Below, in pieces: positions 9,078 through 18,103 of a stretch of DNA of 64,000 nucleotides. Numbering within the stretch: position 1 is the first letter of the stretch; each line of letters opens with the position of its first letter. The notes under the pieces are model-generated. The model had not been told where the DNA came from, searched no databases, and was given only the letters and a program-made list of their open reading frames with translations. This stretch comes from Pseudomonas sp. ADAK13 (GTDB taxonomy: Bacteria > Pseudomonadota > Gammaproteobacteria > Pseudomonadales > Pseudomonadaceae). A program made the position numbers and the translations under genes. The DNA lies in the NCBI RefSeq assembly GCF_012935715.1, contig NZ_CP052860.1:3906001-3970000 (forward strand), given 5' to 3'.

Positions 9078-10001
9078 ATGGAAAGCTTTGGCAGTATCGA
9101 ATGCTTCGTGCGCAGCGCCGAAGGCGGCAGCTTTGCCGAGGCCGCCCGGCACCTGAGCCTGACCCCGGCGGCCGTGGGCAAAAGTGTGGCCAAGCTGGAG
9201 GCGCGCCTCGGTGTACGGCTGTTCCAGCGTAGCACCCGGCGCCTGACCCTGACGGAAGCCGGCAAACTGTTCCTGGAGGAAGTCAGTGGCAGCCTCACCA
9301 CCATTCAAAACGCCGTGGCCAACCTGGCCAGCGCCGAAGGCCGGCCGGTGGGCACGCTGAAAGTGAGCATGGGCACGGTGTTCGGCAACCGTTATGTGGT
9401 GCCGTTACTGGGGGAGTTTCTAAAGCGTTTTCCTGACATCAACCCCGACTGGCATTTCGATAACCGCCAGGTGGACCTGATCGGACAAGGCTTCGATGCG
9501 GCGATCGGCGGTGGTTTTGAACTGCCCCAAGGCGTGGTCGCGCGCAAGCTGGCACCGGCGCACCGGATCCTGCTGGCTTCGCCGGCATACCTCGCCACAC
9601 GCAAGCCGGTGATCTCGCCCGAGGACTTGTCGCTCTGCAACGGTATCCTGATCCGCTCACCGCAAACCGGGCGCATACGTTCCTGGCAACTCACCCACCG
9701 TACGCGCGAACAACGCCCGTTGGTGCTCAGGCCGCGCATGACCATGAGTGACTCCGGCGCCGCCTGCTGCGCCAGCGCCCAGGGCCTGGGGATTGCGCTG
9801 GTCAGCATGCCGATGGCCGTACCGTATCTGGACAGCGGCCAACTGGTACGGGTACTGCCCGACTGGTACGTCGACGACGGCAATATCTCGTTGTACTACG
9901 CCGAACACAAACTGCTGCCCGGCAAGACCCGGGCGTTTGTGGATTTCATCCTCGAGCAGTTTGTCGAGCGCGAGCTGGGGCAACGGTTCAGTGCGATCTA
10001 G
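9078..10001 (+). CDS. LysR-family transcriptional regulator
   Basis: A 307-residue LysR regulator. The N-terminal winged helix-turn-helix is clear (SFAEAARHLSLTPAAVGKSV, about residues 17-36; RLGVRLFQRSTRRLTLTEAG, about 43-62). The rest is the periplasmic-binding-like effector domain. Divergence from the SDR gene suggests that this is its main target. Its last bases overlap the end of the convergent racemase gene by four bases. Confidence 0.9.
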   Translation: MESFGSIECFVRSAEGGSFAEAARHLSLTPAAVGKSVAKLEARLGVRLFQRSTRRLTLTEAGKLFLEEVSGSLTTIQNAVANLASAEGRPVGTLKVSMGTVFGNRYVVPLLGEFLKRFPDINPDWHFDNRQVDLIGQGFDAAIGGGFELPQGVVARKLAPAHRILLASPAYLATRKPVISPEDLSLCNGILIRSPQTGRIRSWQLTHRTREQRPLVLRPRMTMSDSGAACCASAQGLGIALVSMPMAVPYLDSGQLVRVLPDWYVDDGNISLYYAEHKLLPGKTRAFVDFILEQFVERELGQRFSAI

Positions 10002-10720
10002 GAACGCCCCGGCCATCCAATCACTTTTTTCGGCCTCGGCGTCGCATACGTGCGGATCTTCGAGGTCGACAGGCCCAACCGCACCAATCCTTCGGCAATC
10101 GTCACTGCCGCCGTCACGCCGTCCACCACCGGAACCTTGGTGCGGTAGCGAATCTGTTCATCCAGCCCGGCCATGCCCCCGCAGCCCAGGCAGATCACTT
10201 CGGCCTTGTCTTCGCTGATCGCCAATTCAGCCTGGCGCACGATGGCTTCCATGGCGCGCAACGGGTCTTCTTCCAGTTCCAGCACCGCCATGCCGCTGGC
10301 CCGTACCGATGCGCAACGCTGATACAAGCCCGCCAGCTTCAGCCGGTCCTCGATCAGCGGCACGGTGCGGTCCAGGGTGGTCACCACCGAATAGGCGTGG
10401 CCGAGGAACATGGCGGTGCTGGCGGCCGCTTCGGTGATGTCCACCACCGGCACATTGAGCAACTCCTGCAACCCTTCGCGGCCATGCTCGCCGTACCCGG
10501 CCTGGATCACCGCGTCGAACGGCTGGTCGTAGGCCATCACTCGGTCCATCACGGCAATGGCCGCCAGATAGCTTTCAAAGTTGCCCTCCACCGATTCGGC
10601 ACCAAAAAACGGTGTCAGCCCGACGATCTCGGTGCCCGGGGACGCCACCGCCCGCGCCTGTTTGGCGATGGCCTCGGTGATGGATTCGGTGGTGTTGACG
10701 TTGACCACAAGGATGCGCAT
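9998..10720 (-). CDS. Aspartate/glutamate/hydantoin racemase family protein
   Basis: A 240-residue member of the Asp/Glu/hydantoin racemase superfamily (MRILVVNVNTTESIT...). Racemases of this fold use two cysteines. The C-terminal one is present (ICLGCGGMAG, C177 or C180), but the N-terminal position reads AGYGEHG, with Gly75 where hydantoin or allantoin racemases have Cys. It may therefore have another activity, as arylmalonate decarboxylase does with one cysteine. It lies 13 bases after the NCS1 permease gene on the same strand, which points to hydantoin, allantoin or a related compound. Confidence 0.75.
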   Translation of the reverse strand: MRILVVNVNTTESITEAIAKQARAVASPGTEIVGLTPFFGAESVEGNFESYLAAIAVMDRVMAYDQPFDAVIQAGYGEHGREGLQELLNVPVVDITEAAASTAMFLGHAYSVVTTLDRTVPLIEDRLKLAGLYQRCASVRASGMAVLELEEDPLRAMEAIVRQAELAISEDKAEVICLGCGGMAGLDEQIRYRTKVPVVDGVTAAVTIAEGLVRLGLSTSKIRTYATPRPKKVIGWPGRS

Positions 10721-10733
10721 GGAATGTCCTTAC

Positions 10734-12263
10734 TTAATGACTGACGTTATCGACTGCAATGCTTTCGCCGCTCACATCGGCGTAATACGGCTGGCGTTTG
10801 GCAAACAGCAGGTACAGCAGCCCTGCAATACCGGCGCCAATCAGCCAGGAGAAGGGCGACACGTGGGCAAAACCGGGCAGCAGCGCGAGGAGAATGGCGA
10901 TCACCGCCGCAGGAATAAACGCCGCCACCGCGCGCAGATTGACGCCGCGGCTGTAGTAATAAGCGCCATTCGGGTCTTCGCTATACAGCTGCGGCACATC
11001 CACCTGGCTTTTGCGGATCAGCCAGTAGTCGACCATGATCACGCCGTACAACGGCCCCAACAGCGCGCCCAGGCCCGAGAGGAAATACACGATCACCAAC
11101 GGGCTGTTGTAGAGGTTCCACGGCAGGATCAGCACCGCCACGGTGGCGCTGATCAGCCCGGCGCGGCGGAAGTTCAGGTACTTGGGCGCCAGGTTGCTCA
11201 GCACAAAGGCTGGTGCGACGAAGTTGGCCATGATGTTCACCGCCACGGTCACGATCAGGAACGCCAGGCAACCCAGCACCAGGAAGAAGGTGTTTGGAAT
11301 TGCCGCGATGATTTCCGTGGGGCTCTCGATCACCCGGCCATTGAGGTGGAACTGCCCGCCGCACAGCAGTACGGTGATGGCGGCGAACACCAGGATATTC
11401 ACCGGCAGGCCCCAGAAGTTGCCGACCTTGATGGTCTTGCGGCAGGGCGAAGAGCGGGCGAAGTCGCAGAAATTCAGGATCAGCGTGCCGTAGATCGCCA
11501 GCCACAGCGCGCCGCCGGCGAAGATATTGCGCCACATTTCGCCACCGCTCAGCGGCTCGCGGATCGACCAGGCGATCTGGCCGCCCGCCTGAAAGTACAT
11601 CCAGCCGGCCAGGGATGCCACGGTCAGCAAAATCACCGGCCCGGCGAACGCTTCATAGCGACGTACCATCTCCATGCCATAGGCGAGGATGGCCAGCTGC
11701 ACAAACCAGATCGCCACGAAACACGCCCAGCCGAGGCTCGACAAGCCGAGGATTGAGTTGTGGTCGTAGTCGGCAAAACCTGGATGAACTGCCGTCAACA
11801 GCACGCGGAAAACCACCGAGGCGAGGTAGGTCTGAATCCCGAACCAGGCGATCGCGATCACCGCGCGAATCAGCGCCGGAATCTGCGCGCCATGGATGCC
11901 GAAACTGATGCGGCTGATCACCGGAAACGGCACGCCGGTCTTTTGCCCCATGTAGCCGGACAGGTTCATGAAGAAGTACACCAGCGCCGCGCCGATTCCC
12001 AGGGACAGCAGAATCTGCCAGCCACCGAGGCCCAGCGCATACAGGCCAATGGCGAAGGAATAGTTGGCGATGTTGTGCACATCGTTGGTCCACAGGGCAA
12101 AGATACTGTAGCGGCCCCAACGTCGACCTTCGGCCTTGGTAGGCGCAAGGTCCTTGTTGTGCAGGCGCGGGCTGAGTACCAGCGGGCCGGGGCTCGCGGC
12201 CTCGGGGTTCAGGGTGGAGGAGGGCAGATCCAGTGCGATGTTATTGGAGAGACTTGTACGCAT
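10734..12263 (-). CDS. NCS1-family nucleobase/allantoin/hydantoin:cation symporter
   Basis: A 509-residue inner-membrane transporter with about 12 helices. The opening LAPTKAEGRRWGRYSIFALWTNDVHN is the family signature, and SPCRKTIKVGNFWGLPVN is typical of the loop before helix 7. Members import allantoin, hydantoins, uracil or cytosine with Na+ or H+. The downstream racemase-like gene makes an allantoin- or hydantoin-like substrate plausible. A palindromic operator overlaps the likely promoter (see 12331-12340). Confidence 0.88.
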   Translation of the reverse strand: MRTSLSNNIALDLPSSTLNPEAASPGPLVLSPRLHNKDLAPTKAEGRRWGRYSIFALWTNDVHNIANYSFAIGLYALGLGGWQILLSLGIGAALVYFFMNLSGYMGQKTGVPFPVISRISFGIHGAQIPALIRAVIAIAWFGIQTYLASVVFRVLLTAVHPGFADYDHNSILGLSSLGWACFVAIWFVQLAILAYGMEMVRRYEAFAGPVILLTVASLAGWMYFQAGGQIAWSIREPLSGGEMWRNIFAGGALWLAIYGTLILNFCDFARSSPCRKTIKVGNFWGLPVNILVFAAITVLLCGGQFHLNGRVIESPTEIIAAIPNTFFLVLGCLAFLIVTVAVNIMANFVAPAFVLSNLAPKYLNFRRAGLISATVAVLILPWNLYNSPLVIVYFLSGLGALLGPLYGVIMVDYWLIRKSQVDVPQLYSEDPNGAYYYSRGVNLRAVAAFIPAAVIAILLALLPGFAHVSPFSWLIGAGIAGLLYLLFAKRQPYYADVSGESIAVDNVSH

Positions 12264-12615
12264 TCCGGCAGGCTCCTGGACATCAGCAGGCGGTTGGCTG
12301 AGGTCAAAGTGTATGTATATTTTTTATTAATTGTATACAAAGTGTGTTTTGCCTTAAGCCACATGCGTGCCAGATTTTCGCCTGGGAAAATGTCGGGGGA
12401 TTTGGTTTTTAGAGTGATTGGAAATAAACAGCTGAATTTAAAGCGATATAAATTGACCGATTGAACAGCTATTTATTTTGTAGCGCGGGGACGGGACGGG
12501 ATTTAAGCGGAGGTGCTACGCAGGAGGGTGTAACTTTTCGGTGCAGGATTTTATAAGTGCACACAAAAATGGCACCGATGGTGACATTTCTGTGTACAGG
12601 ATTCTGAATCTAGCG
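12264..12615. other. AT-rich intergenic region upstream of the NCS1 gene
   Basis: About 350 bases between the permease start and the end of cysH. The first 230 bases are markedly AT-rich compared with surrounding DNA and hold the TTGTATACAA operator and promoter described separately. I see no gene, and no clear terminator for cysH. Confidence 0.6.
12331..12340. promoter_or_regulatory. TTGTATACAA operator candidate for the permease-racemase operon
   Basis: A perfect 10-bp palindrome of the form bound by GntR/FCD regulators. On the minus strand its TTGTAT would be a -35 box, followed after 17 bases by TACATA (12317 down to 12312) as -10, so a bound repressor would block the promoter. The regulator itself is not adjacent. 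Confidence 0.5.
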
Positions 12616-13350
12616 TTACGCCTTGCTGATGATGTTTCCCGCGTGCAACCCGCATTCCTTCTGGGTTGCTTCTTCCCACCACCAACGGCCTTCGCGTTCG
12701 TGCTGGTTCGGCAGTACCGGGCGGGTGCAGGGCTCACAGCCGATGCTGATAAAACCGCGCTCGTGCAGGCTGTTGTACGGCAACTCCAGCATGCGGATGT
12801 AACCCCAGATCTCTTCGCTGGTCATTTGCGCCAGCGGGTTGAACTTGTACAGGGTGCGTTCCGGTGTGGAGAAGGCGCTGTCGATTTCCAGCGCGGCCAC
12901 CTGGCTGCGGGTGCCTGGGCTCTGGTCGCGGCGCTGGCCGGTGGCCCAGGCGCTCACGCCGGAAAGCTTGCGGCGCAGCGGTTCGATCTTGCGCACGCCG
13001 CAGCACTCGCCATGGCCGTCCTTGTAGAAGCTGAACAGGCCCTTTTCCTTGACGAAGGGTTCCAGCTTGCTCTGGTCGGGCGAGATCAGCTCGATGTCGA
13101 TCTTGTAGAACTCACGCACCTGCTCGATGAACCGGTAGGTCTCCGGGTGCAGGCGGCCAGTGTCGAGGCTGAACACCTTGACGTTCTTGTTCAGCTTCCA
13201 GGCCATGTCTACCAGCACCACGTCCTCGGCACCGCTGAAAGAGATCCACAGGTCGTCGCCAAACTGGCTGAACGCCAGCTTGAGAATGTCCTGGGCGGAT
13301 TTGTTGGCGTAAGTCGCGGCGAGTTCTGCGACGTCGAAGGCTTGGTTCAT
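12616..13350 (-). CDS. cysH: Assimilatory adenylyl-sulfate (APS) reductase
   Basis: Reduces activated sulfate to sulfite in cysteine biosynthesis. The 244-residue protein has the iron-sulfur cysteines CC at 116-117 (GECCGVRK) and C205/C208 (GCEPC), the mark of APS reductases rather than cluster-free PAPS reductases, as usual in Pseudomonas. The catalytic ECGLH motif is at 232-236, and [10 protein letters not shown] near residue 40 binds the nucleotide. It is transcribed divergently from thrH. Confidence 0.96.
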   Translation of the reverse strand: MNQAFDVAELAATYANKSAQDILKLAFSQFGDDLWISFSGAEDVVLVDMAWKLNKNVKVFSLDTGRLHPETYRFIEQVREFYKIDIELISPDQSKLEPFVKEKGLFSFYKDGHGECCGVRKIEPLRRKLSGVSAWATGQRRDQSPGTRSQVAALEIDSAFSTPERTLYKFNPLAQMTSEEIWGYIRMLELPYNSLHERGFISIGCEPCTRPVLPNQHEREGRWWWEEATQKECGLHAGNIISKA

Positions 13351-13502
13351 CAGGACGGTTCCTACAGGTCAATGGCGCTGAGCGCTCTATAGGGGGGCGA
13401 TGGTAACAAAATCCCGCCTGCGTTGCGGCGGCCAGCGTGAATCGCTAGAGTTCGGCAGTCCTTTTGCTCGCTCAACTCAATAACTTTAAATGGGAGTGTC
13501 TT

Positions 13503-14120
13503 GTGGAAATTGCCTGTCTCGACCTGGAAGGGGTGCTGGTCCCGGAAATCTGGATCGCCTTCGCCGAAAAAACCGGTATTGAATCCTTGCGGGCCACGAC
13601 CCGGGACATTCCCGATTACGACGTGCTGATGAAACAGCGCCTGCGCATTCTTGATGAGCACGGGCTGAAACTGTCGGACATCCAGGAAGTGATCGCCACC
13701 CTCAAGCCCCTGGACGGCGCCATCGAGTTCGTCAACTGGCTGCGCGAGCGCTTCCAGGTGGTGATCCTGTCGGACACGTTCTATGAGTTCTCCCAACCGT
13801 TGATGCGTCAACTGGGCTTCCCGACCTTGCTGTGCCATCGCTTGATCACTGACGAGAACGACCGGGTGGTGAGCTACCAACTGCGTCAGAAAGATCCCAA
13901 ACGTCAGTCGGTACTGGCCTTCAAGACCCTGTACTACCGGGTGATTGCCGCCGGTGATTCCTACAATGACACCACCATGCTCGGTGAGGCAGACCGCGGG
14001 ATTCTGTTCCACGCGCCGGAGAACGTGATCCGCGAGTTCCCGCAGTTCCCGGCGGTGCATACGTTTGAGGACTTGAAGAAAGAGTTCATCAAGGCGTCGA
14101 ATCGGACGCTGAGCCTGTAA
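13503..14120 (+). CDS. thrH: Bifunctional phosphoserine phosphatase / homoserine phosphotransferase ThrH
   Basis: HAD-superfamily enzyme of 205 residues that can transfer phosphate from phosphoserine to homoserine. Visible motifs are the nucleophile DLEG at the N-terminus, ILSDTFYEF (motif II), the lysine in KDPKRQ (motif III), and AGDSYNDTTML (motif IV). The start is the GTG at 13503, with GGAG seven bases upstream; this gives MEIACLDLEGVL, as in characterised ThrH. Confidence 0.95.
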   Translation: MEIACLDLEGVLVPEIWIAFAEKTGIESLRATTRDIPDYDVLMKQRLRILDEHGLKLSDIQEVIATLKPLDGAIEFVNWLRERFQVVILSDTFYEFSQPLMRQLGFPTLLCHRLITDENDRVVSYQLRQKDPKRQSVLAFKTLYYRVIAAGDSYNDTTMLGEADRGILFHAPENVIREFPQFPAVHTFEDLKKEFIKASNRTLSL

Positions 14121-14143
14121 GTCATGCGGCGCAGCTGACACCC

Positions 14144-14219
14144 TCATCGCAGGCAAGCCAGCTCCCACATTTTGATGTGTGAACCCATTCAAATGTGGGA
14201 GCTGGCTTGCCTGCGATGA
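14144..14219. repeat. REP inverted repeat (GTGGGAGC type), near-perfect hairpin
   Basis: Two arms of about 30 bases (TCATCGCAGGCAAGCCAGCT and onwards, and its complement) separated by a short spacer, between the convergent ends of thrH and pabB. The arms are outward-facing, the reverse of the order seen at 4.5, 21.7 and 27.3 kb. It could also work as a bidirectional terminator. Confidence 0.9.
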
Positions 14220-14233
14220 GGCCTGTCCAGTCG

Positions 14234-15574
14234 CTACAGGCCTTCCAGCGTCTCCAACAAAACCCGCACCTTGGTCATCGACTCCTGGTACTCCGCCTGC
14301 CATTGCGAGTCCGCGACGATCCCGCCGCCGCCCCAGCAGCACACCTGCCCATCCTTGACCAGCAAGCTGCGAATGGCGATGGAGCTGTCCATCTCACCGC
14401 GCACGTCCAGGTACACCAGTGACCCGCAGTACAAGCCGCGCCGGGTCGGCTCCAGCTCGTCGATGATCTGCATCGCGCGAATCTTCGGGGCGCCGGTGAT
14501 GGACCCGCCGGGGAAGCTGCCGGCGATCAGGTCGAGGGCGTCTTTATCGTCGGCCAGTTCGCCGGTCACGCTGCTGACCAGATGGTGCACATTCGGATAG
14601 CTCTCGAGGCTGAACAACTCCGGGACCTTCACCGAGCCGGTACGGCAGGTGCGGCCCAGGTCGTTGCGCAGCAGGTCGACGATCATCAGGTTCTCGGCTC
14701 GGTCCTTGGGGCTGGCCAGCAGTTCGGCGGCGTTGGCCGCATCTTCTGCAGGCGTTGCACCGCGTGGCCGGGTGCCCTTGATCGGGCGAGTCTCTACCTG
14801 GCGCTGGCTGATTTTGACGAAGCGCTCCGGCGACAAACTCAACACCGCGCCATCATCCGGCAAGCTCTGAAACCCGGAAAACGGCGTCGGGCAGGCTTCA
14901 CGCAGGGCGCAGTAAGCTACCCACGGGTCGCCACTGCACAGTGCGCGGAAGCGTTGGGCGAAGTTGACCTGGTAGCAGTCGCCGGCCTGGATGTAGTCCT
15001 GGATGCGGGCGAGGGCCTGCTTGTAGGTTTCGGCGGTCACGTCCGGCGCCATTGGGCCTTGCAGCTTGAAGGTTGCCGGTGCGTGCACGGCCGGCTGGCT
15101 GAACAGGCTGATCAGGCGTTGCCGCTCGCTGTCCGCCAGTTTGGGGTGGAACACCAGTTGGCTGGTCTGCGCCTGGTGATCGCTGATCAGGGCCCAGGGG
15201 TACAGGCCAAAGCGCGCATCCGGCAGGTGCAGGTCGTCCACGGCCAAGTGCGGCAAGTGTTCAAGATGACGACCGAAGTCGTAGCTCAGGTAACCGATCA
15301 GGCCACCGGCAAATGGCAGCTCATAGGGCGCAGGAATGCTGGCTTCACCCAGCAACGTCAGGTTTTTCCGTAGGCGTTGCAGGAAATCGCTGCCGCTTTC
15401 GTCGGGTTGCACCGTCAGGGTTGCCTCGGGCCAGGCGCTCAGCAGGTCATACCGGCCACGGTCGGCAGCTGGTCGGCCGCTGTCCAGCAGCACTGCGCCG
15501 GGGGCATGGCGAATCGCTGCAAAGTATTCGGCAGGGTTGGCCCGGTAGGGCAGCGGGTGTACGGAACAGCTCAC
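14234..15574 (-). CDS. pabB: Aminodeoxychorismate synthase component I
   Basis: Makes 4-amino-4-deoxychorismate for folate synthesis. The protein has 446 residues. The chorismate-binding domain fills the C-terminal two thirds, with RPIKGTRPRGATP, whose lysine is characteristic of PabB as opposed to TrpE, and FPGGSITGAPKIRAM. Translation starts at GTG, five bases after the stop of the ATP-grasp gene, so pabB is probably the last gene of that operon. The REP element follows its stop. Confidence 0.95.
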   Translation of the reverse strand: MSCSVHPLPYRANPAEYFAAIRHAPGAVLLDSGRPAADRGRYDLLSAWPEATLTVQPDESGSDFLQRLRKNLTLLGEASIPAPYELPFAGGLIGYLSYDFGRHLEHLPHLAVDDLHLPDARFGLYPWALISDHQAQTSQLVFHPKLADSERQRLISLFSQPAVHAPATFKLQGPMAPDVTAETYKQALARIQDYIQAGDCYQVNFAQRFRALCSGDPWVAYCALREACPTPFSGFQSLPDDGAVLSLSPERFVKISQRQVETRPIKGTRPRGATPAEDAANAAELLASPKDRAENLMIVDLLRNDLGRTCRTGSVKVPELFSLESYPNVHHLVSSVTGELADDKDALDLIAGSFPGGSITGAPKIRAMQIIDELEPTRRGLYCGSLVYLDVRGEMDSSIAIRSLLVKDGQVCCWGGGGIVADSQWQAEYQESMTKVRVLLETLEGL

Positions 15575-15579
15575 TGGAT

Positions 15580-16566
15580 TCAGCCCTCGACCGCAGGAAT
15601 ATGCCCAAACATTTCCTGCACAAACTTCACCCGCTCTTCTGGCGTTTCCGTTACACCGGCGGCCTTCAGCTCTTCCAGTCGGGCCTCCACCGCGTGGGTG
15701 CGCAAGGTCAGTCCGCAGTCGTTGGCAATCTGGATATTCAGCCCCGGGCGGGCGTTAAGCTCCAGGATCAACGGGCCTTTTTCCTGGTCCAGCACCATGT
15801 CCACGCCGATATAGCCCAGGCCGCACAGCTCATAGCAGCCTGCCGCGAGCTTCATGAAACCGTCCCAGTTGGGCAGTTGCACACCGTCCACCGCGTTGGT
15901 GGTGTCGGGGTGCTTGGTGATGATGTTGTTCAGCCAGGTGCCACGCAGGGTCAGGCCGGTGGCGAGGTCGACACCCACGCCAATCGCGCCCTGGTGCAGG
16001 TTGGCCTTGCCGCCGGACTGCCGGGTGGGCAAGCGCAGCATGGCCATCACCGGGTAGCCCATCAGCACAATGATGCGGATGTCGGGCACGCCTTCGTAGC
16101 TGATGCTTTTAAAGATCTGGTCGGGCACCACCCGGTATTCGATCAGCGCCCGGTCACGGTGGCCGCCGAGGGAATACAGGCCGGTGAGGATGCTGGAAAT
16201 CTGATGTTCGATCTCTTCATGGCTGATGATCTTGCCGGAGACCGTGCGATAGCGCCCTTCAAAACGGTCGGCAATCACCAGGATGCCGTCACCGCCGGCG
16301 CCCTGGGCCGGCTTGATCACGAAGTCGCTGCGCCCGCCGATGATCTCGTCGAGCTTGTCGATTTCCTTTTCGGTGGAAATGATCCCGTACATCTCCGGCA
16401 CATGGATGCCGGCCGCCATGGCCCGTTCCTTGGTGATGATCTTGTCATCCACGATCGGGTACAGGCTGCGCTTGTTGTACTTGAGCACGTAGTCGGCGTT
16501 ACGCCGGTTGATGCCCATGATCCCTCGCGCTTCGAGGGCCTTCCAGGTCTTCCAGAAGCCGAACAT
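15580..16566 (-). CDS. ATP-grasp, alpha-L-glutamate ligase-like protein (RimK-related)
   Basis: A 328-residue ATP-grasp enzyme resembling RimK-type amino-acid ligases. Typical features are FVIKPAQGAGGDGILVI (ATP-binding lysine and glycine loop, about residues 92-108), the DRALIEYRVVPD strand, and LILELNARPGLNIQIAN (metal-binding E and N, about 270-286). The start overlaps the stop of the 7-TM gene as TAATG, which indicates translational coupling. Together with the retropepsin and the 7-TM protein it forms a conserved three-gene set in pseudomonads. The substrate is unknown; attachment of glutamate or another residue to a peptide or protein is inferred from the fold. Confidence 0.85.
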   Translation of the reverse strand: MFGFWKTWKALEARGIMGINRRNADYVLKYNKRSLYPIVDDKIITKERAMAAGIHVPEMYGIISTEKEIDKLDEIIGGRSDFVIKPAQGAGGDGILVIADRFEGRYRTVSGKIISHEEIEHQISSILTGLYSLGGHRDRALIEYRVVPDQIFKSISYEGVPDIRIIVLMGYPVMAMLRLPTRQSGGKANLHQGAIGVGVDLATGLTLRGTWLNNIITKHPDTTNAVDGVQLPNWDGFMKLAAGCYELCGLGYIGVDMVLDQEKGPLILELNARPGLNIQIANDCGLTLRTHAVEARLEELKAAGVTETPEERVKFVQEMFGHIPAVEG

Positions 16567-18098
16567 TACGAGTCAGCCTTGAGGAACGCCTTGAAGCGCA
16601 CCAGTTCGGTCAGGCGGTAGCCGCGATAGCGACCCATGGCCAGCATGAAACCCACCAGGATCAACAGGATCGCCGGGAAGGTGAACACGAAGTAGATCAG
16701 CTCCGGCACGCTCATGATGATGTGGGCCAGGGACGCCGCGAACAGCGTGCCGATCGCGACTTTCATCGCATGGCCGCCACCGCGCTCTTCCCAGGTGATC
16801 GACAGGCGTTCAATGGTCATGGTCAGAATCACCATCGGGAACAGCGCCACCGACAGCCCGCGCTCCAGGCCCAGCTTGTGGCTGAACAGGCTGATGGCCG
16901 CGATCAGCACCACCACGAAGGTCAGTACCACCGACAGCCTCGGCAGCATCTGCAGCTTCAAGTGTTCCAGGTAAGACCGCAGCGACAGCCCCAGCGCCGT
17001 AATAATGGTGAACAGCACGATCCCGAAGCCCAGCTGTGTCTCGCGGAACGCCAGGGCAATCAGTACCGGGGTAAACGTGCCGAGGGTCTGCAGGCCGATC
17101 AGGTTGCGCAGGATCAGGATCACCAGCACGCCAATCGGGATCATCACCATGATCATGAAGGTCTGCTGGGTTTGCAGCGGCAGGCCGTACAGGGAGTATT
17201 CGAGGAAGTTGGCGTCGGTGTTTTCGTCCGTCAGCTTGGCCAGGCGAATCGCGTTCATTTCGCTGTTGTTGAGGCTGAAGGTCACCATGGCTTTCTTGCC
17301 ACCGTCGACAGTGATCAGGTTTTCATCGCCGGTCCACCACAGCAGGCGGTCGGCCGGCAGGCCTTGTTCGCCGGTGTCGGGGTTGAAGTACAACCAGTCA
17401 TTGCCGTTGAAGCTGCGCAGCCAGAGCTCCGGGGTTTGCGGCTGGTCGGCCACCAGGCGGATGGTGTGGACCTTTTCCACCGGCACGTGGGCAATGGACA
17501 GCAGCAACTCGACGATCTTGGCCTTGTGCGGCGTCGACGGGTCGCCCGCCAGCAGCAGCTTCACGTTGTCGTCGTTGAGGTTGTTGGTGCGCTTGATGGC
17601 TTCGCTGATAAAGGTCTCGACATCGGCCGAGTGCTGGCGGATCGGCGCCAGCAGGGCTTCGGCGGCGATTTTTTCCGGGCCTTCGACGGCGATGCTGTCG
17701 CGGAAGGTCGGGCCCTTGACCTTGACCTTTTCACCGCTGTAACGCTTGGTCAGTACCAGGCGGTAGTAGAGGGTCTGGTTGCCCTTGGCCCGGCGGGCCG
17801 ACCAGGTGACCTTGCGGTTGCCGTCGAGGCGGTTGACGCTCACGCCGTAGTTATTCGAGATAAAGCTTTCATTCAGGCTGACGAAGTCGCGGCTCAGGGG
17901 CGGCACGAACATCTGGATTTTTACCGGGTCCTTGGCGCTGGCGACGAACTCGACCTTGGCGTCGATGTTCCACAGGTCGTCGGTGGCGTCCTCGGTGACG
18001 GGAATCCCCAGCACGAAAATCTGATAGGCGGTGACCGAAATGCCCAGGACCACCAGCACGGCGATCAGGATTTTCAGGTGCAGATTAAGAGAGCGCAT
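16566..18098 (-). CDS. Inactive transglutaminase-like protein with 7 transmembrane helices
   Basis: A 510-residue inner-membrane protein. One helix (about 7-30) leads into a periplasmic region (about 31-335) with the fold of an inactive transglutaminase; no Cys-His-Asp triad is visible. Seven hydrophobic segments fill about 338-495. The first (IMVMIPIGVLVILILRNLIG) leads to TLGTFTPVLIALAFRETQLG. The cytoplasmic end is short and basic. It lies between the retropepsin and ATP-grasp genes, five bases from the first and overlapping the second. A role in passing or sensing a peptide across the membrane is inference. Confidence 0.85.
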   Translation of the reverse strand: MRSLNLHLKILIAVLVVLGISVTAYQIFVLGIPVTEDATDDLWNIDAKVEFVASAKDPVKIQMFVPPLSRDFVSLNESFISNNYGVSVNRLDGNRKVTWSARRAKGNQTLYYRLVLTKRYSGEKVKVKGPTFRDSIAVEGPEKIAAEALLAPIRQHSADVETFISEAIKRTNNLNDDNVKLLLAGDPSTPHKAKIVELLLSIAHVPVEKVHTIRLVADQPQTPELWLRSFNGNDWLYFNPDTGEQGLPADRLLWWTGDENLITVDGGKKAMVTFSLNNSEMNAIRLAKLTDENTDANFLEYSLYGLPLQTQQTFMIMVMIPIGVLVILILRNLIGLQTLGTFTPVLIALAFRETQLGFGIVLFTIITALGLSLRSYLEHLKLQMLPRLSVVLTFVVVLIAAISLFSHKLGLERGLSVALFPMVILTMTIERLSITWEERGGGHAMKVAIGTLFAASLAHIIMSVPELIYFVFTFPAILLILVGFMLAMGRYRGYRLTELVRFKAFLKADS

Positions 18099-18103
18099 TC
18101 AAA

